A DNA stretch of 64,000 bases from Methylopila sp. Yamaguchi (GCF_002897035.1 NZ_BAUX01000017.1:30177-94176); one strand, 5' to 3'; counted from the stretch's first letter, positions 35,011 to 43,695 are shown. The notes: generated by a model not told the origin, from the sequence alone. A program made the numbers and translations.

Positions 35011-36693
35011 TCATCCCCGCGCCGCCAGCGCCTTCGCCCGGATGGCGCTGAGCGTGGTGGTCGGCGAGATCGCCTCGGGGTCGAGCTTCACGTGGATCAA
35101 GGCCGGCCGGCCGGCGGTCCGCGCCGCGGCGAAGGCCGCGGCGAAGGCGCCGCGCTCGGAGACGGTGAAGCCGGCCGCCCCGTAAGCCCGGGCGAGGGCC
35201 GCGAAGTCGGGATTCTCCAGCGCCGTGCCGAACGGCATGCCGGGGTACTCGCGCTCCTGATGCATGCGGATCGTGCCGTACTGGCCGTTGTCGACGACCA
35301 CCACGACGATCGCCAGCCCGTATTGGGCCGCGGTCGCAAGCTCCTGGCCTGTCATCAGAAAACAGCCGTCGCCTGCGAAGGCGACGACTTCCCGCTCGGG
35401 GAAGAGACGCTTCGCCGCGATGGCCCCCGGTACGCCGTAGCCCATCGAACCGGACGTCGGCGCCGCCTGGGAGCCGAAGGCGCGGAACCGGTGGAAGCGG
35501 TGCACCCAGGTGGCGTAGTTGCCTGCGCCGTTGCAGATCACCGCGTCCGCCGGCAGGGATCGCAGCGCCTGCACCACCTCGTTCATCTGGACGGCGCCGG
35601 GATGTGCGGCGGCCGCCTCCGACCACGCGAGGTAGTCGGCGTGGGCCCGCGGCGTGTCGTCCTCCCAGGCGATGCGGTTCGGCGGCTGGACGCCTTCGAG
35701 CGCCGCGGCGAAGGCGTTGGGCGAGGCGTTGATCGCAAGGGCGGGCTGGTAGACGCGGCCGAGCTCCAGCGGGTCAGCGTGCACATGCACGAGCGTTTGC
35801 CGAGGCGAGGGGACCTCAAGCGCGGTGTACCCCTGGCTCGGCATCTCGCCGAGGCGCCCGCCGATGAGCAGCACAAGGTCCGCCTCCATCACCCGCGCGA
35901 GCAGGGCCGGATTCGGCCCAATCCCCAATTCGCCCGCATAGGAGGAGTGATCGGCCGGAAACAGCATCTGTCGCCGGAAGGTGACGGACACCGGCAGCTT
36001 GAAGCGCTCCGCGAAGCGGGCAAGGCTCTGCACCGCCTTGGCCGACCAGCGCCCTCCGCCCACCAGCGCGATCGGGCGCTTCGCCGCCCAAAGCAGCTTC
36101 TGGAGTTGCGCCATGTCCGCGAGGCCGGGCCACGTCTCGGCGGGCGCGACGGCGGCCGCGTCGGTAACCGTGGCGGTCTCCGTCAGCATGTCCTCCGGCA
36201 GCGCGATCACAACGGGCCCGGGACGCCCTTGGGTCGCGACGCGGATCGCGCGGGCGACCAGCTCGGGGATCCGGGCGGGGTCGTCGATCTCCACCGTCCA
36301 TTTTGCGAGGCCGGCGAAGGTCTCGCGGTAGTCGAGCTCCTGAAACGCCTCGCGGCCGCGGAATCCGCGCTCGACTTGGCCCACGAACAGCAACAGCGGC
36401 GTCGAGTCCTGCATGGCGACATGTAGGCCGCTGGCGGCGTTGGTCGCTCCGGGTCCCCGCGTCACGAAGCAGACGCCGGGTTTGCCCGTGAGCCGTCCGG
36501 CCGCGTCCGCCATCATGGCGGCGCCGCCTTCCTGCCGGCAGGTGATGAAGTCGAAGGCGCCGGTGGCCCGCATGGCCTCAAGCACGGCGAGATAGCTTTC
36601 GCCAGGGACCCCGAAGGCGGTGGTCAGCCCGTTCGCGCGCAGCGCGTCGACGAGGATTTGCGCGCCGGTGCGCGGCTGTGCGGACGCAAGCAT
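35011..36693 (-). CDS. thiamine diphosphate-dependent enzyme, acetolactate synthase-like
   Basis: A 560-residue ThDP enzyme of the acetohydroxyacid synthase/benzoylformate decarboxylase superfamily. The N-terminal catalytic Glu is in CRQEGGAAMM. The central domain has LVGGGRWSAKA, and the ThDP motif is GDGCFLMTGQELATAAQYG ending in VVDN. It lacks an associated small ilvH subunit and a close neighbour in the isoleucine/valine pathway, so it is more likely a decarboxylase or sulfoacetaldehyde-type lyase than IlvB. It converges on the SorC-type regulator, which may be functional or only positional. Confidence 0.85.
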   Translation of the reverse strand: MLASAQPRTGAQILVDALRANGLTTAFGVPGESYLAVLEAMRATGAFDFITCRQEGGAAMMADAAGRLTGKPGVCFVTRGPGATNAASGLHVAMQDSTPLLLFVGQVERGFRGREAFQELDYRETFAGLAKWTVEIDDPARIPELVARAIRVATQGRPGPVVIALPEDMLTETATVTDAAAVAPAETWPGLADMAQLQKLLWAAKRPIALVGGGRWSAKAVQSLARFAERFKLPVSVTFRRQMLFPADHSSYAGELGIGPNPALLARVMEADLVLLIGGRLGEMPSQGYTALEVPSPRQTLVHVHADPLELGRVYQPALAINASPNAFAAALEGVQPPNRIAWEDDTPRAHADYLAWSEAAAAHPGAVQMNEVVQALRSLPADAVICNGAGNYATWVHRFHRFRAFGSQAAPTSGSMGYGVPGAIAAKRLFPEREVVAFAGDGCFLMTGQELATAAQYGLAIVVVVVDNGQYGTIRMHQEREYPGMPFGTALENPDFAALARAYGAAGFTVSERGAFAAAFAAARTAGRPALIHVKLDPEAISPTTTLSAIRAKALAARG

Positions 36694-36745
36694 CGGCTGG
36701 CCCCTGAACCGCCGCGTCGAAGGACGCGACTCATCGGAGGTTGTT

Positions 36746-37006
36746 TTAGCCGTTTTCGCTGGACGACGTCGTCCGGGAACGACGGGGCGCCACCGAGCCG
36801 GGCGCGCCGTCTCCTTGCGGCATCATGGATCGATGCGCGGCGAACGCACGGTAGAGATCGAGTTCGATCGGCGACGCCGCGCAATCCGGCACCGCAGCGG
36901 AGGCGGCGAGGGCGTCCCGCGGGCGCCAGCTGCGGATCGGATGATCGCGCGCGAAAAGCCGTTCCGCGAGCTCTTCGACGACGTGTGGCGGCAGCTCGGC
37001 GTTCAT
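36746..37006 (-). CDS. hypothetical protein
   Basis: An 86-residue soluble protein with a helical N-terminus (LPPHVVEELAERLFARDHP) and an IELDLYRAFAAHRSMM segment. The ATG at 37006 is preferred over 37054. No family is recognised. It is upstream of the ThDP gene on the same strand with about 50 bases between, so they may be co-transcribed. Confidence 0.5.
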   Translation of the reverse strand: MNAELPPHVVEELAERLFARDHPIRSWRPRDALAASAAVPDCAASPIELDLYRAFAAHRSMMPQGDGAPGSVAPRRSRTTSSSENG

Positions 37007-37130
37007 GCGACCCCCATCTCGGATGTTTCCGTAATCCGAACGCGGACGCCGCATATCGGTTGCGCAAAACCGTGCGGGATGGTGAACGCCGAGTTAACTC
37101 CTGGCGACATGCCGGCTGCGGACGCCCATG

Positions 37131-37159
37131 AAAAAAGGCTCCGGCGCGACGCCGGAGCC
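37131..37159 (-). terminator. rho-independent terminator of dksA
   Basis: On the minus strand GGCTCCGGCG (complement of 37150-37159) pairs with its partner at 37137-37146 around a 3-base loop, and the T-run is the complement of AAAAAA at 37131-37136. Confidence 0.9.
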
Positions 37160-37188
37160 TTTCTGACGTTCCCCCCGGCGGCTGCCGG

Positions 37189-37605
37189 TCAGTCGTCGCG
37201 GTAGACCTTCTCCCGGCGCTCGTGCCGCTCCTGGGCCTCGATCGACAGCGTCGCGATCGGGCGCGCTTCGAGACGGCGGAGAGAGATCGGCTCGCCGGTC
37301 TCCTCGCAATAGCCATAGGAACGGTCGTCGATCCGCTCGAGCGCGGCGTCGATCTTGGCGATCAGCTTGCGCTGGCGGTCGCGCGCGCGAAGCTCGATCG
37401 CGCGATCGGTCTCCGACGACGCGCGGTCGACGATGTCGGGGTGGTTCTGGTTCTCGTCCTGCAGGTGCTCGAGGGTCTCGCGGCTCTCGCGCAGGATCTC
37501 TTCTTTCCAGTCCAGCAGCTTGTTCCGGAAGTAAACGCGCTGCCGGTCGTTCATGAACGGCTCGTCCTCGGACGGCCGGTAGTCGGTTGCCAAATCGACG
37601 CTCAT
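37189..37605 (-). CDS. dksA: DksA, RNA polymerase secondary-channel regulator
   Basis: A 138-residue DksA that acts with ppGpp at RNA polymerase. The long coiled coil (about 20-100, with the tip Asp residues in NHPDIVDRASSETDR) precedes the zinc-finger region YGYCEETGEPI followed by RLEARPIATLSIEAQERHERR. Only one of the four zinc cysteines of E. coli DksA remains (C-x2-T, then S and A replace the others), as is usual in alphaproteobacteria. It is transcribed separately, with its own terminator and about 165 bases of AT-rich upstream DNA. Confidence 0.94.
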   Translation of the reverse strand: MSVDLATDYRPSEDEPFMNDRQRVYFRNKLLDWKEEILRESRETLEHLQDENQNHPDIVDRASSETDRAIELRARDRQRKLIAKIDAALERIDDRSYGYCEETGEPISLRRLEARPIATLSIEAQERHERREKVYRDD

Positions 37606-37708
37606 TGATCAGCCTCTGGCGTTGCCGCTCGCAGGGTCCCGATGGCGCGGAATATAGCCATCCGACAACCCGACCACAATCACGGAATTTTCCGGGAAGT
37701 ACCTGATA

Positions 37709-37743
37709 TCAAACAGGTTTTCCAAAGTACGGAAAAACCCTGA
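37709..37743. other. AT-rich hairpin between fliX and dksA
   Basis: CAGGTTTTCC at about 37709-37718 pairs with GGAAAAACCCTG at about 37731-37742, with one bulged base. It lies after fliX on the minus strand and in front of dksA, so it may terminate fliX or sit in the dksA promoter. Confidence 0.5.
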
Positions 37744-37770
37744 CATTGGATCATGCACAAACTGCGCCGT

Positions 37771-38181
37771 TCAGCTCCGCCGTTTGGCGAGTTCGACCTG
37801 CGCGCGCAGGTCGATGGCGGCGAGCGTCTCGTCGAGGTCCGGGTCGCCGGTGCGCTCTCGCCCGCCGTCCAGCCGCGTGGCCATCATGGCGAGCGTCCGG
37901 TCGTCGAGGCGGCCGTCGAGGAGGGCGAGCTTCAGCTCGTCCAGCGAGTCGAGCAGACTTCGGCCGCGCTTCACGGCCTTCCTGCGCCGCTCGGTCGGCG
38001 TCTCGATCAACTCTTGGAGCGCGATGAGGGCGTCGAGCGAGGGCGCGGCGCGAAGGGGCGCGGCCGCCCGCGCGGCTTCGCCGCCCTGGGCGTCGGGCAG
38101 GCGGAACGCGCCGCCCGCAGCCGGCGCCCGCTGACCGCTCATCGGCGACGCCGTCGCCCGCCCCAGACCATCGACCCGCAT
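37771..38181 (-). CDS. fliX: FliX, flagellar assembly regulator
   Basis: A 136-residue FliX. In Caulobacter, FliX couples basal-body assembly to the activator FlbD. Conserved blocks are LDALIALQELIETPTERRRKAVKRGRSLLD (read in parts) and LDELKLALLDGRL followed by LDETLAAIDLRAQVELAKR. The N-terminus is MRVDGLGRATAS. A longer frame (to 38379) has an unrelated basic extension and is rejected. It is divergent from flgI, with a CtrA-type site between them, the arrangement known from Caulobacter. Confidence 0.9.
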   Translation of the reverse strand: MRVDGLGRATASPMSGQRAPAAGGAFRLPDAQGGEAARAAAPLRAAPSLDALIALQELIETPTERRRKAVKRGRSLLDSLDELKLALLDGRLDDRTLAMMATRLDGGRERTGDPDLDETLAAIDLRAQVELAKRRS

Positions 38182-38240
38182 CGTCGCCCGCCTCAGCGTC
38201 CGGATCTCGCCCGGCCCTGAGCGACCGTGACGAATTATGC

Positions 38241-38256
38241 TTAACCAGGGGTTAAC
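38241..38256. promoter_or_regulatory. CtrA-type binding site between fliX and flgI
   Basis: TTAA at 38241-38244, seven bases, then TTAAC at 38252-38256: a perfect match to the full CtrA consensus TTAA-N7-TTAAC. It lies 60 bases from the fliX ATG and 169 from flgI. CtrA itself is not in the window. Confidence 0.75.
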
Positions 38257-38424
38257 CGGGCGGCAAAAACTGCCGGGCGGAGGCTGCTTCTTGCCGGGTC
38301 GAACCGGAGGACACCGGCCCCGCCGCCCCGCGATCTCCAAGATCTTCAGGACGTTCCAACGGCGGCATGGTCCTCGCATGGCAAGCGGCAGGAAGACCGT
38401 CCCCCGTCAGGGTCCACCGCCGCG

Positions 38425-39672
38425 ATGCCCCGTTCCGCCCGTTCGTTCACCGCTCTCCTCGCCGCACTTGCCATGGGGCTGACGCCGCTCGCGCCGGCGC
38501 TGGCCGCGGACCCGGCCGAGGGCGTGGCGGTCCGCGGCGTGCGGGCGGAGCGGATCGCGCGCGCCGAGACGGCCAAGGGCGCCGAGCCCCGCGTCAATCC
38601 CTCGGTCGACATCGGCGGGCGCGGGGGCGCAACCTCCCGCATCAAGGACCTGACCGACGTCGAAGGCGTGCGCGAGAACCAGCTCGTGGGCTACGGGCTC
38701 GTGGTCGGCCTGAACGGGACCGGCGACAGTCTCAACGCTGCGCCCTTCACCAAGCAGAGCCTGCAGTCGATGCTGGAGCGGCTCGGCGTCAACACCCGGG
38801 GCGCCACGCTGCGCACCAAGAATGTCGCGGCCGTCATGGTCACCGCCAACCTGCCGGCCTTCGGCACGCAGGGCACCCGCATCGACGTCACGGTCTCCGC
38901 GCTCGGCGACGCCACCAGCCTCCAGGGCGGCACGCTCATCGTCACGCCGCTGATGGGCGCCGACGGCGAGGTCTACTCGGTCGCGCAGGGGTCGGTCGCG
39001 GTCATCGGCTTCAACGCGCAGGGCGAGGCGGCGCAGGTGGTGCGCGGGGTGCCCACGACGGGCCGCATCTCGAACGGCGGCCTGATCGAGCGCGAGATCC
39101 CCTTCACGCTGGCGAACCAGACGACGATCCGGCTCGCCCTGCGCAATCCCGACCTCACCACCGGCCGGCGCATCGCCTCGGCGATCAACTCCTTCATCGG
39201 CCCCAACGTCGCCGAGCCGATCGATCCCGCCACCGTCGCCTTGAACGTCCCCAAGGCCTATCACGGCAAGATTATCCAGCTGCTGACCGAAGTGGAGCAG
39301 CTCCGGGTCGAGCCGGACCAGCTCGCCAAGATCGTCATCGACGAACGCTCGGGGATCATCGTGATGGGCCAGGACGTTCGCGTCTCCACCGTCGCGGTGG
39401 CGCAGGGCAACCTCACCGTGACCATCACCGAGGATCCGGTCGCGAGCCAGCCGGAGCCGTTCTCGAACGGCGAGACCGTGGTGACGCCCCGGACGACGGT
39501 GTCCGTCGACACCGACGCCAACCGCCGGCTCGCGGTGCTGCGCGAAGGCGTGAACCTCAGGCAGCTGGTCGACGGGCTCAACGCCATCGGCGTCGGCCCC
39601 CGCGACCTGATCGCGATCCTTCAGGCCATCAAGGCCGCGGGCGCCCTGCAGGCCGAAATCGAGGTGATGTGA
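38425..39672 (+). CDS. flgI: flagellar P-ring protein FlgI
   Basis: A 415-residue FlgI, which assembles in the periplasm around the rod as the P ring. A Sec signal (FTALLAALAMGLTPLAPALA) occupies residues about 8-28. The mature protein shows SRIKDLTDVEGVRENQLVGYGLVVGLNGTGD (in part), NVAAVMVTANLPAFGTQGTRIDVTVSALGDA and the C-terminal LAVLREGVNLRQLVDGLNAIG with DLIAILQAIKAAGALQAEIEVM. Length is slightly above the usual 365-375 due to an N-terminal linker. The stop overlaps the next ATG (TGATG). Confidence 0.96.
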   Translation: MPRSARSFTALLAALAMGLTPLAPALAADPAEGVAVRGVRAERIARAETAKGAEPRVNPSVDIGGRGGATSRIKDLTDVEGVRENQLVGYGLVVGLNGTGDSLNAAPFTKQSLQSMLERLGVNTRGATLRTKNVAAVMVTANLPAFGTQGTRIDVTVSALGDATSLQGGTLIVTPLMGADGEVYSVAQGSVAVIGFNAQGEAAQVVRGVPTTGRISNGGLIEREIPFTLANQTTIRLALRNPDLTTGRRIASAINSFIGPNVAEPIDPATVALNVPKAYHGKIIQLLTEVEQLRVEPDQLAKIVIDERSGIIVMGQDVRVSTVAVAQGNLTVTITEDPVASQPEPFSNGETVVTPRTTVSVDTDANRRLAVLREGVNLRQLVDGLNAIGVGPRDLIAILQAIKAAGALQAEIEVM

Positions 39673-39986
39673 TGACCGCCGCCGCGCCCGCCGCCGGAGC
39701 TTCGGCCTCTGCCGCGCATACCGTCTACGCCGCGCATCCGCAGGCCAAGGCGGTCTCGAAGCTGGACGCCGCGGCCCAGGATTTCGAGGCCGTGTTCCTC
39801 ACCCAGATGATGCAGGCCATGTTCACCGACGTCGGTGACGAGGGGCCGCTCGGCGGCGGCGCGGGAACGGACGCCTACCGCTCCATGCTCGCGGACCAAT
39901 ACGGCCGGAACATCGCCGCGTCCGGCGGGGTGGGCATCGCCGCCCAGGTCCGCTCCGAACTCCTGTCCCTCCAGCAAGGGTCCTGA
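39672..39986 (+). CDS. FlgJ-like rod-binding protein
   Basis: A 104-residue protein equal to the rod-binding domain of FlgJ: LDAAAQDFEAVFLTQMMQAMF followed by YRSMLADQYGRNIAASGGVGIAAQV. It lacks the C-terminal muramidase of gamma-proteobacterial FlgJ, as is normal in alphaproteobacteria, where a separate lytic transglycosylase is used. The ATG overlaps the flgI stop, so the genes are coupled. It probably acts as a rod-scaffold in the periplasm. Confidence 0.88.
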   Translation: MTAAAPAAGASASAAHTVYAAHPQAKAVSKLDAAAQDFEAVFLTQMMQAMFTDVGDEGPLGGGAGTDAYRSMLADQYGRNIAASGGVGIAAQVRSELLSLQQGS

Positions 39987-39991
39987 CGCCG

Positions 39992-40474
39992 ATGCTGTCT
40001 CGCCGCCGCTCCGTACCAGCCGTCGCCAAGCCGCAGCTCACCATCGAGGAGGCCGCGGATCGGCTCGCCCGGATGTCGCAGACGGTGGCGCGCCTTACGG
40101 CGGTGATCGTCGAGGAGACCTCTCTGCTGAAGGCCGGCAAGTATGTCGCCGCGAGCGCCCTCGAGGCGCGGAAGGGCGAGCTGTCGAGCCGCTACGTCAT
40201 GGACGTGGGCGCCGTGAGGGCGAGCGCGGATTCGGTCGCGGCGCAGCCCGCGGAGGTTCTGGAGGAGGCCGAGGCGCTTCACCTCGCCTTCCGCCAGGCG
40301 CTGGACGAGAACCTCGCGGTTCTCGGCGTCGCGCGGTCGGTCGCCGAGAACCTGATGCGCGGAGTCGCGCAGGAACTCGCGGCTCGAAACGCGCCCACGA
40401 CCTACGACGCGCGCGGTGGCGCCTATGGCCGTCCGGCGGCCGCCGCCCCAATGACTTTGTCGCGGCGAAGCTGA
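39992..40474 (+). CDS. FlgN-like flagellar export chaperone
   Basis: A 160-residue helical protein that starts 5 bases after the rod-binding gene. Its long helices (DRLARMSQTVARLTAVIVEET, KAGKYVAASALEARKGEL and EALHLAFRQALDENLAVLGVARSV, in part) match the FlgN-type architecture. FlgN binds the hook-associated proteins FlgK and FlgL before export. The C-terminal Pro/Ala-rich tail after residue 135 is disordered. The assignment rests on layout and context more than on a diagnostic motif. Confidence 0.7.
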   Translation: MLSRRRSVPAVAKPQLTIEEAADRLARMSQTVARLTAVIVEETSLLKAGKYVAASALEARKGELSSRYVMDVGAVRASADSVAAQPAEVLEEAEALHLAFRQALDENLAVLGVARSVAENLMRGVAQELAARNAPTTYDARGGAYGRPAAAAPMTLSRRS

Positions 40475-40526
40475 GTTTTTAAGCGAAGTTTTAACGGCTC
40501 GCGGGCTCCCGCGTTAACCCAACCTC

Positions 40527-40542
40527 CTAACGCGGCCTTAAC
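40527..40542. promoter_or_regulatory. CtrA-like site upstream of the FlaG-like gene
   Basis: CTAA at 40527-40530, seven bases, then TTAAC at 40538-40542. One mismatch to TTAA-N7-TTAAC. It lies 67 bases before the ATG at 40609. Several other TTAA tetramers lie nearby. Confidence 0.45.
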
Positions 40543-40608
40543 GCGCCGTCCGCTATGACTCTGAACACGCGGTCAGTTCGTCCGCGCATTCGGAGCAGGG
40601 AGGACGCG

Positions 40609-40914
40609 ATGGATGCCGCAATCGGTACGCTGAACCCGTCCGCCGTGACCCGCGCGGCGCCCGTCATGGAGACGGCGGAACGGGAATCTCAGCCCAATCC
40701 CTCTCCGACGCCGTCGGCGGCCTCTCCGGAGCTCGCGAGCGAACGACGCATCGAGCTCGACTACGAGACCGGCAGCCTGATCTACCGCATGATCGACGTG
40801 ACGAGCGGCGTCACCGTGCGCCAGACCCCGGACGAGGCGCGCCTCAAGCTGCGCGCCTACATCGACGGGATCGACGCCCCGCGGTCCGATCCGAGCGTCC
40901 AGCGCCTGGCCTGA
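40609..40914 (+). CDS. FlaG-like small protein
   Basis: A 101-residue protein. The N-terminal half is Pro/Ser/Ala-rich and the second half has IELDYETGSLIYRMIDVTSG followed by VRQTPDEARLKLRAYID, which resembles the FlaG/YvyC core (V-x-D-x2-TG-x-VIRQ-P-x-E). FlaG influences filament length. The ATG at 40609 follows a ggagg-like stretch. It lies at the end of the flagellar block, ahead of convergent flaF. Confidence in the FlaG match is moderate. Confidence 0.6.
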   Translation: MDAAIGTLNPSAVTRAAPVMETAERESQPNPSPTPSAASPELASERRIELDYETGSLIYRMIDVTSGVTVRQTPDEARLKLRAYIDGIDAPRSDPSVQRLA

Positions 40915-41054
40915 CGCAGGGCCGGCCGACGATTCCTTCACGCTGACGGTCGCGCAGTTCCTCAGGCTTGTCGTGGAACGACGCCCACGCTTCGCCGCGC
41001 CGTGCGGCGCCGCGGTCGCGGGGAATCGTGCGTCGGTTTCCTCCGATGGCGACC

Positions 41055-41414
41055 TCAGTTCTTGAGGCCTTCGGCGACGTTGCGGTTGATCGAGATGAGG
41101 GCGGTCATGCCCGCGGCCTCCGGATTGATCTCGATCCGCGACGACCGATTCAGCGAGAACAGCGCGATCCGCCGCAGGTTGGCCTTGGTCTCGGCGTCGA
41201 GCGGGTTTTCCGCCCGCATCACGCTGCTCAGGAAGATCGTCCAGAGTTTCCGGTTGAACGTCGCCGCCTCACGCGCCGCCTTGCGGTCGAACGGCTCGGT
41301 GTTCTGAACGGCGGTAAAACGGGCGGCGGCCCTCAGAAGAAGCTGCGCGTCGCGCTCACGCGGGTTCGCCGTCCTCTGCGCCATCCGAGCGTACGCCTGC
41401 GCGCCGTTCTGCAT
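41055..41414 (-). CDS. flaF: flagellar biosynthesis regulator FlaF
   Basis: A 119-residue FlaF. Known features are the N-terminal AQAYARMAQRT-like start, KLWTIFLSSVMRAENPLD in the middle and a C-terminal NRNVAEGLKN. FlaF is required for flagellin synthesis and secretion in alphaproteobacteria and balances FlbT. It overlaps the flbT coding region by 59 bases on the same strand, so the two are translated together. ATG 41414 was chosen since it matches the family start; a longer frame starts at 41459. Confidence 0.9.
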   Translation of the reverse strand: MQNGAQAYARMAQRTANPRERDAQLLLRAAARFTAVQNTEPFDRKAAREAATFNRKLWTIFLSSVMRAENPLDAETKANLRRIALFSLNRSSRIEINPEAAGMTALISINRNVAEGLKN

Positions 41415-41790
41415 GCTCGAAGATTCCCTTTTCATGCGCGACCAAGTTCCGCGCCTCACGGAAAGCTTTGTAAAGCGATCCCGTTAAAACGTGGTTATTG
41501 ATGCGGTCGACGATCGGAAGCATGCTCGGCGCCGCGCGCACGGCGTCCCGCGTAAGTGTCGTGTAGATCTTGGCGACTTTGTCGATTGACCCGGACAGAT
41601 ACATCATCTGGACCGCGTAGTAGATGCGCTTCGCCGGCGTATCGGCGTCCTTTTCCTTCAGGATGTCGCGCTCCCTCAACACGGGATCGGAGCCATCGAT
41701 CAGGAGCTGGGTGCGCGCCGCGCCGTTGGTGACGACCGAGCGGCCGATAACGATCCGCTCGCCGGGCTTCAGTTCGACTTTCAGCGTCAT
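41356..41790 (-). CDS. flbT: flagellin post-transcriptional regulator FlbT
   Basis: A 144-residue FlbT, which binds flagellin mRNA leaders and represses translation when assembly stalls. Family signatures: LKVELKPGERIVIGR, VTNGAARTQLLIDGSDPVLRERDIL (read in part), KRIYYAVQMMYLSG and LTGSLYKAFREARNLVAHE. ATG 41790 matches the family start; the frame extends 11 residues upstream. It lies 104 bases downstream of the first flagellin on the same strand and overlaps flaF. Confidence 0.93.
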   Translation of the reverse strand: MTLKVELKPGERIVIGRSVVTNGAARTQLLIDGSDPVLRERDILKEKDADTPAKRIYYAVQMMYLSGSIDKVAKIYTTLTRDAVRAAPSMLPIVDRINNHVLTGSLYKAFREARNLVAHEKGIFEHAERRAGVRSDGAEDGEPA

Positions 41791-41894
41791 GGCAACCTCT
41801 CGTCCAAGCGAAGCTCTCGTCAAACGACGGGGCCCTAAACGACGAGCGGCGGAACCAGAGGTCCCGCCGCTTCGTCTCCGAGCCCGCGCCGCGC

Positions 41895-43430
41895 TTACTG
41901 CAGCAGCTGGAGAACCGCGGATTCCTGCTGGGTCGAAATCGACAGCGAGGAGACGATGAGCGACTGGCGGGTCTGCAGGGTCGCCAGGTTCGCCGCTTCC
42001 TCGTTCGTGTCGGCGCCCGTCAGCGCCAGCGCGCCGTCTTCGAGGGTGCCGATCATGCTCTTGGTGAAATCTTCGCGGGTCTGCACGATCTGCAGCTGCG
42101 AGCCGAACTTGGCGGACTGGTCCTCGACCGTCTGCATCGCGGCCTCGATCCGGTCGATCACCTTGTTGATCGAATCCGAGTCGTAGAAGTCCTCGGCGCT
42201 GATGCTGTCGAGGCCGAGCCCAGCTGCGCTGAATTCCACGCCCTTGACCTCGAGCGTCGAGGTTCCGTTCTCGTTGAAGACGATGTCGAGGTCGTCGCCG
42301 TTGAGCAGGTTGACGCCGTTGTAGTCCGAATCCTGGGCGAGCTTGAGGATTTCCTCCAGCGCGGCGTTGTAGTCGTCGGCGTAGTTGGAGCGCACTTCCG
42401 CGGCGCTCTGATCGAGCACGGGAGCCGAGAAGGCGCCCGAGGCGAAGGCCGCGGCGGCGCCGACGGCGGAGCCGGTCGCGACCTTCGGCACGTCGTTCGC
42501 GATCGCGTTGGTGGTCTCGAACACCAGCTGGGCGTTCGCGTCGCCCTCGTTGTCGACCGAAGCCTGAAGCTGGACGTCGTTGGTCTTCAGCCAGCTGTTG
42601 AGCTCGTCGATGGTGTCGACGTTGTTCGGGCCCTTCGACGAGGCGAAGGTGACCGTCTTCAGCGCCCCGTACTTGTCGGAGAAGGTGAGGGTGGTGTCCT
42701 TCAGCGCGCTCGCGCCGGAGGTCGTGGTGGCGAGCGTGCCGTTGGTGGACGAGACGGTCGTATCGGTGTCGCCGTCGGCGATGAGGCCGAGCGAGTCGAG
42801 CAGCGTCGAGCTGCCGCCGATGTTGATGTCGTCGCCGCTCTCGAGTTCGAACTCCAGCACGCCGGCGTTGTCGGTGACGCTGAGGCCGGTGATGTTGAGC
42901 GAGTCGATCTTGGTCTTGACCTGCGCCGCCGTGTCGTTGGCCGAGATGTTGACCGTGGCCCCGTTGACCGTGAGCGCGCCGCCGGAGTGGGTGGCGTCCG
43001 TCGCCTCGACGCCGGCGAGGGTCGTCGCGACCGCCGCCGTCGTCGTGTCGTTCGAGAGCAGGTTGTCGCCCTGCAGCCCGCTCATCACCACCGACTTCAG
43101 CTGGGCCTTGGTGTCGACCGCGAGTTCCGACTGCTGGGCGGAGCGCGCCGTGGACTTCAGTGACTCCAGGATGTCGCTGATGCCCTTGATGCCGTTGTCC
43201 GCCGCTTCCAGCGTCTGGACCGAGTTCGACACGTTGTCGAGCAGGGTGCCGAGATCGCCGGAGCGTCTCTCCAGCGACTTCGCGGTGAAGAAGCTCGAAG
43301 GGTTGTCGAGGGCCGAATTGACCTTCTTGCCCGTCGAGAGGCGTTCTTCGGTGCGATTGAGCAGTTCGGTCGTCGACTGCATCGTGCGCAGATTGGACCG
43401 GACTGCGGAGTTAAGAGCGATGTCGGCCAT
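41895..43430 (-). CDS. flagellin 1 (divergent paralog)
   Basis: A 511-residue flagellin. The conserved D0/D1 N-terminus (ALNSAVRSNLRTMQSTTELL, RLSTGKKVNSALDNPSSFF, AADNGIKGISDILES, in parts) and C-terminal SLSISTQQESAVLQLLQ are typical; the middle (about 150-370) is variable. It differs from flagellins 2 and 3 across the whole central region. It lies upstream of flbT and flaF on the same strand and has its own CtrA-type promoter site. Confidence 0.95.
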   Translation of the reverse strand: MADIALNSAVRSNLRTMQSTTELLNRTEERLSTGKKVNSALDNPSSFFTAKSLERRSGDLGTLLDNVSNSVQTLEAADNGIKGISDILESLKSTARSAQQSELAVDTKAQLKSVVMSGLQGDNLLSNDTTTAAVATTLAGVEATDATHSGGALTVNGATVNISANDTAAQVKTKIDSLNITGLSVTDNAGVLEFELESGDDINIGGSSTLLDSLGLIADGDTDTTVSSTNGTLATTTSGASALKDTTLTFSDKYGALKTVTFASSKGPNNVDTIDELNSWLKTNDVQLQASVDNEGDANAQLVFETTNAIANDVPKVATGSAVGAAAAFASGAFSAPVLDQSAAEVRSNYADDYNAALEEILKLAQDSDYNGVNLLNGDDLDIVFNENGTSTLEVKGVEFSAAGLGLDSISAEDFYDSDSINKVIDRIEAAMQTVEDQSAKFGSQLQIVQTREDFTKSMIGTLEDGALALTGADTNEEAANLATLQTRQSLIVSSLSISTQQESAVLQLLQ

Positions 43431-43483
43431 CGGGAGGCTCCAGGAACGACGCGTCGCACAAGGCGTTTGACGGTGAACATAGT

Positions 43484-43516
43484 CCGTTAACCTTAATCAG
43501 GAGTTAAGGTTAACGG
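43484..43516. promoter_or_regulatory. CtrA-type site within a 13-base perfect inverted repeat, flagellin 1
   Basis: CCGTTAACCTTAA at 43484-43496 and its exact reverse complement at 43504-43516 are separated by seven bases. The centre reads TTAA-N7-TTAA (43493-43507), the CtrA spacing. It begins 54 bases upstream of the flagellin 1 ATG. Confidence 0.7.
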
Positions 43517-43695
43517 CCTGCTAAACACGTCGCGTCGATCCCGCGCTCTGCCGCGCCAGGCTCCGAAATGTAGCTGAATCAATGGCTTGCGGACCGCCAC
43601 GGTTCGAGCGTCGCTCCGCGGCGGTTCACGTCGTTAAAGAATTGCGACCGCTTCGCGTCGGCGGGGACCTCTCCCGAATCAGCCGCTGGAAACGC

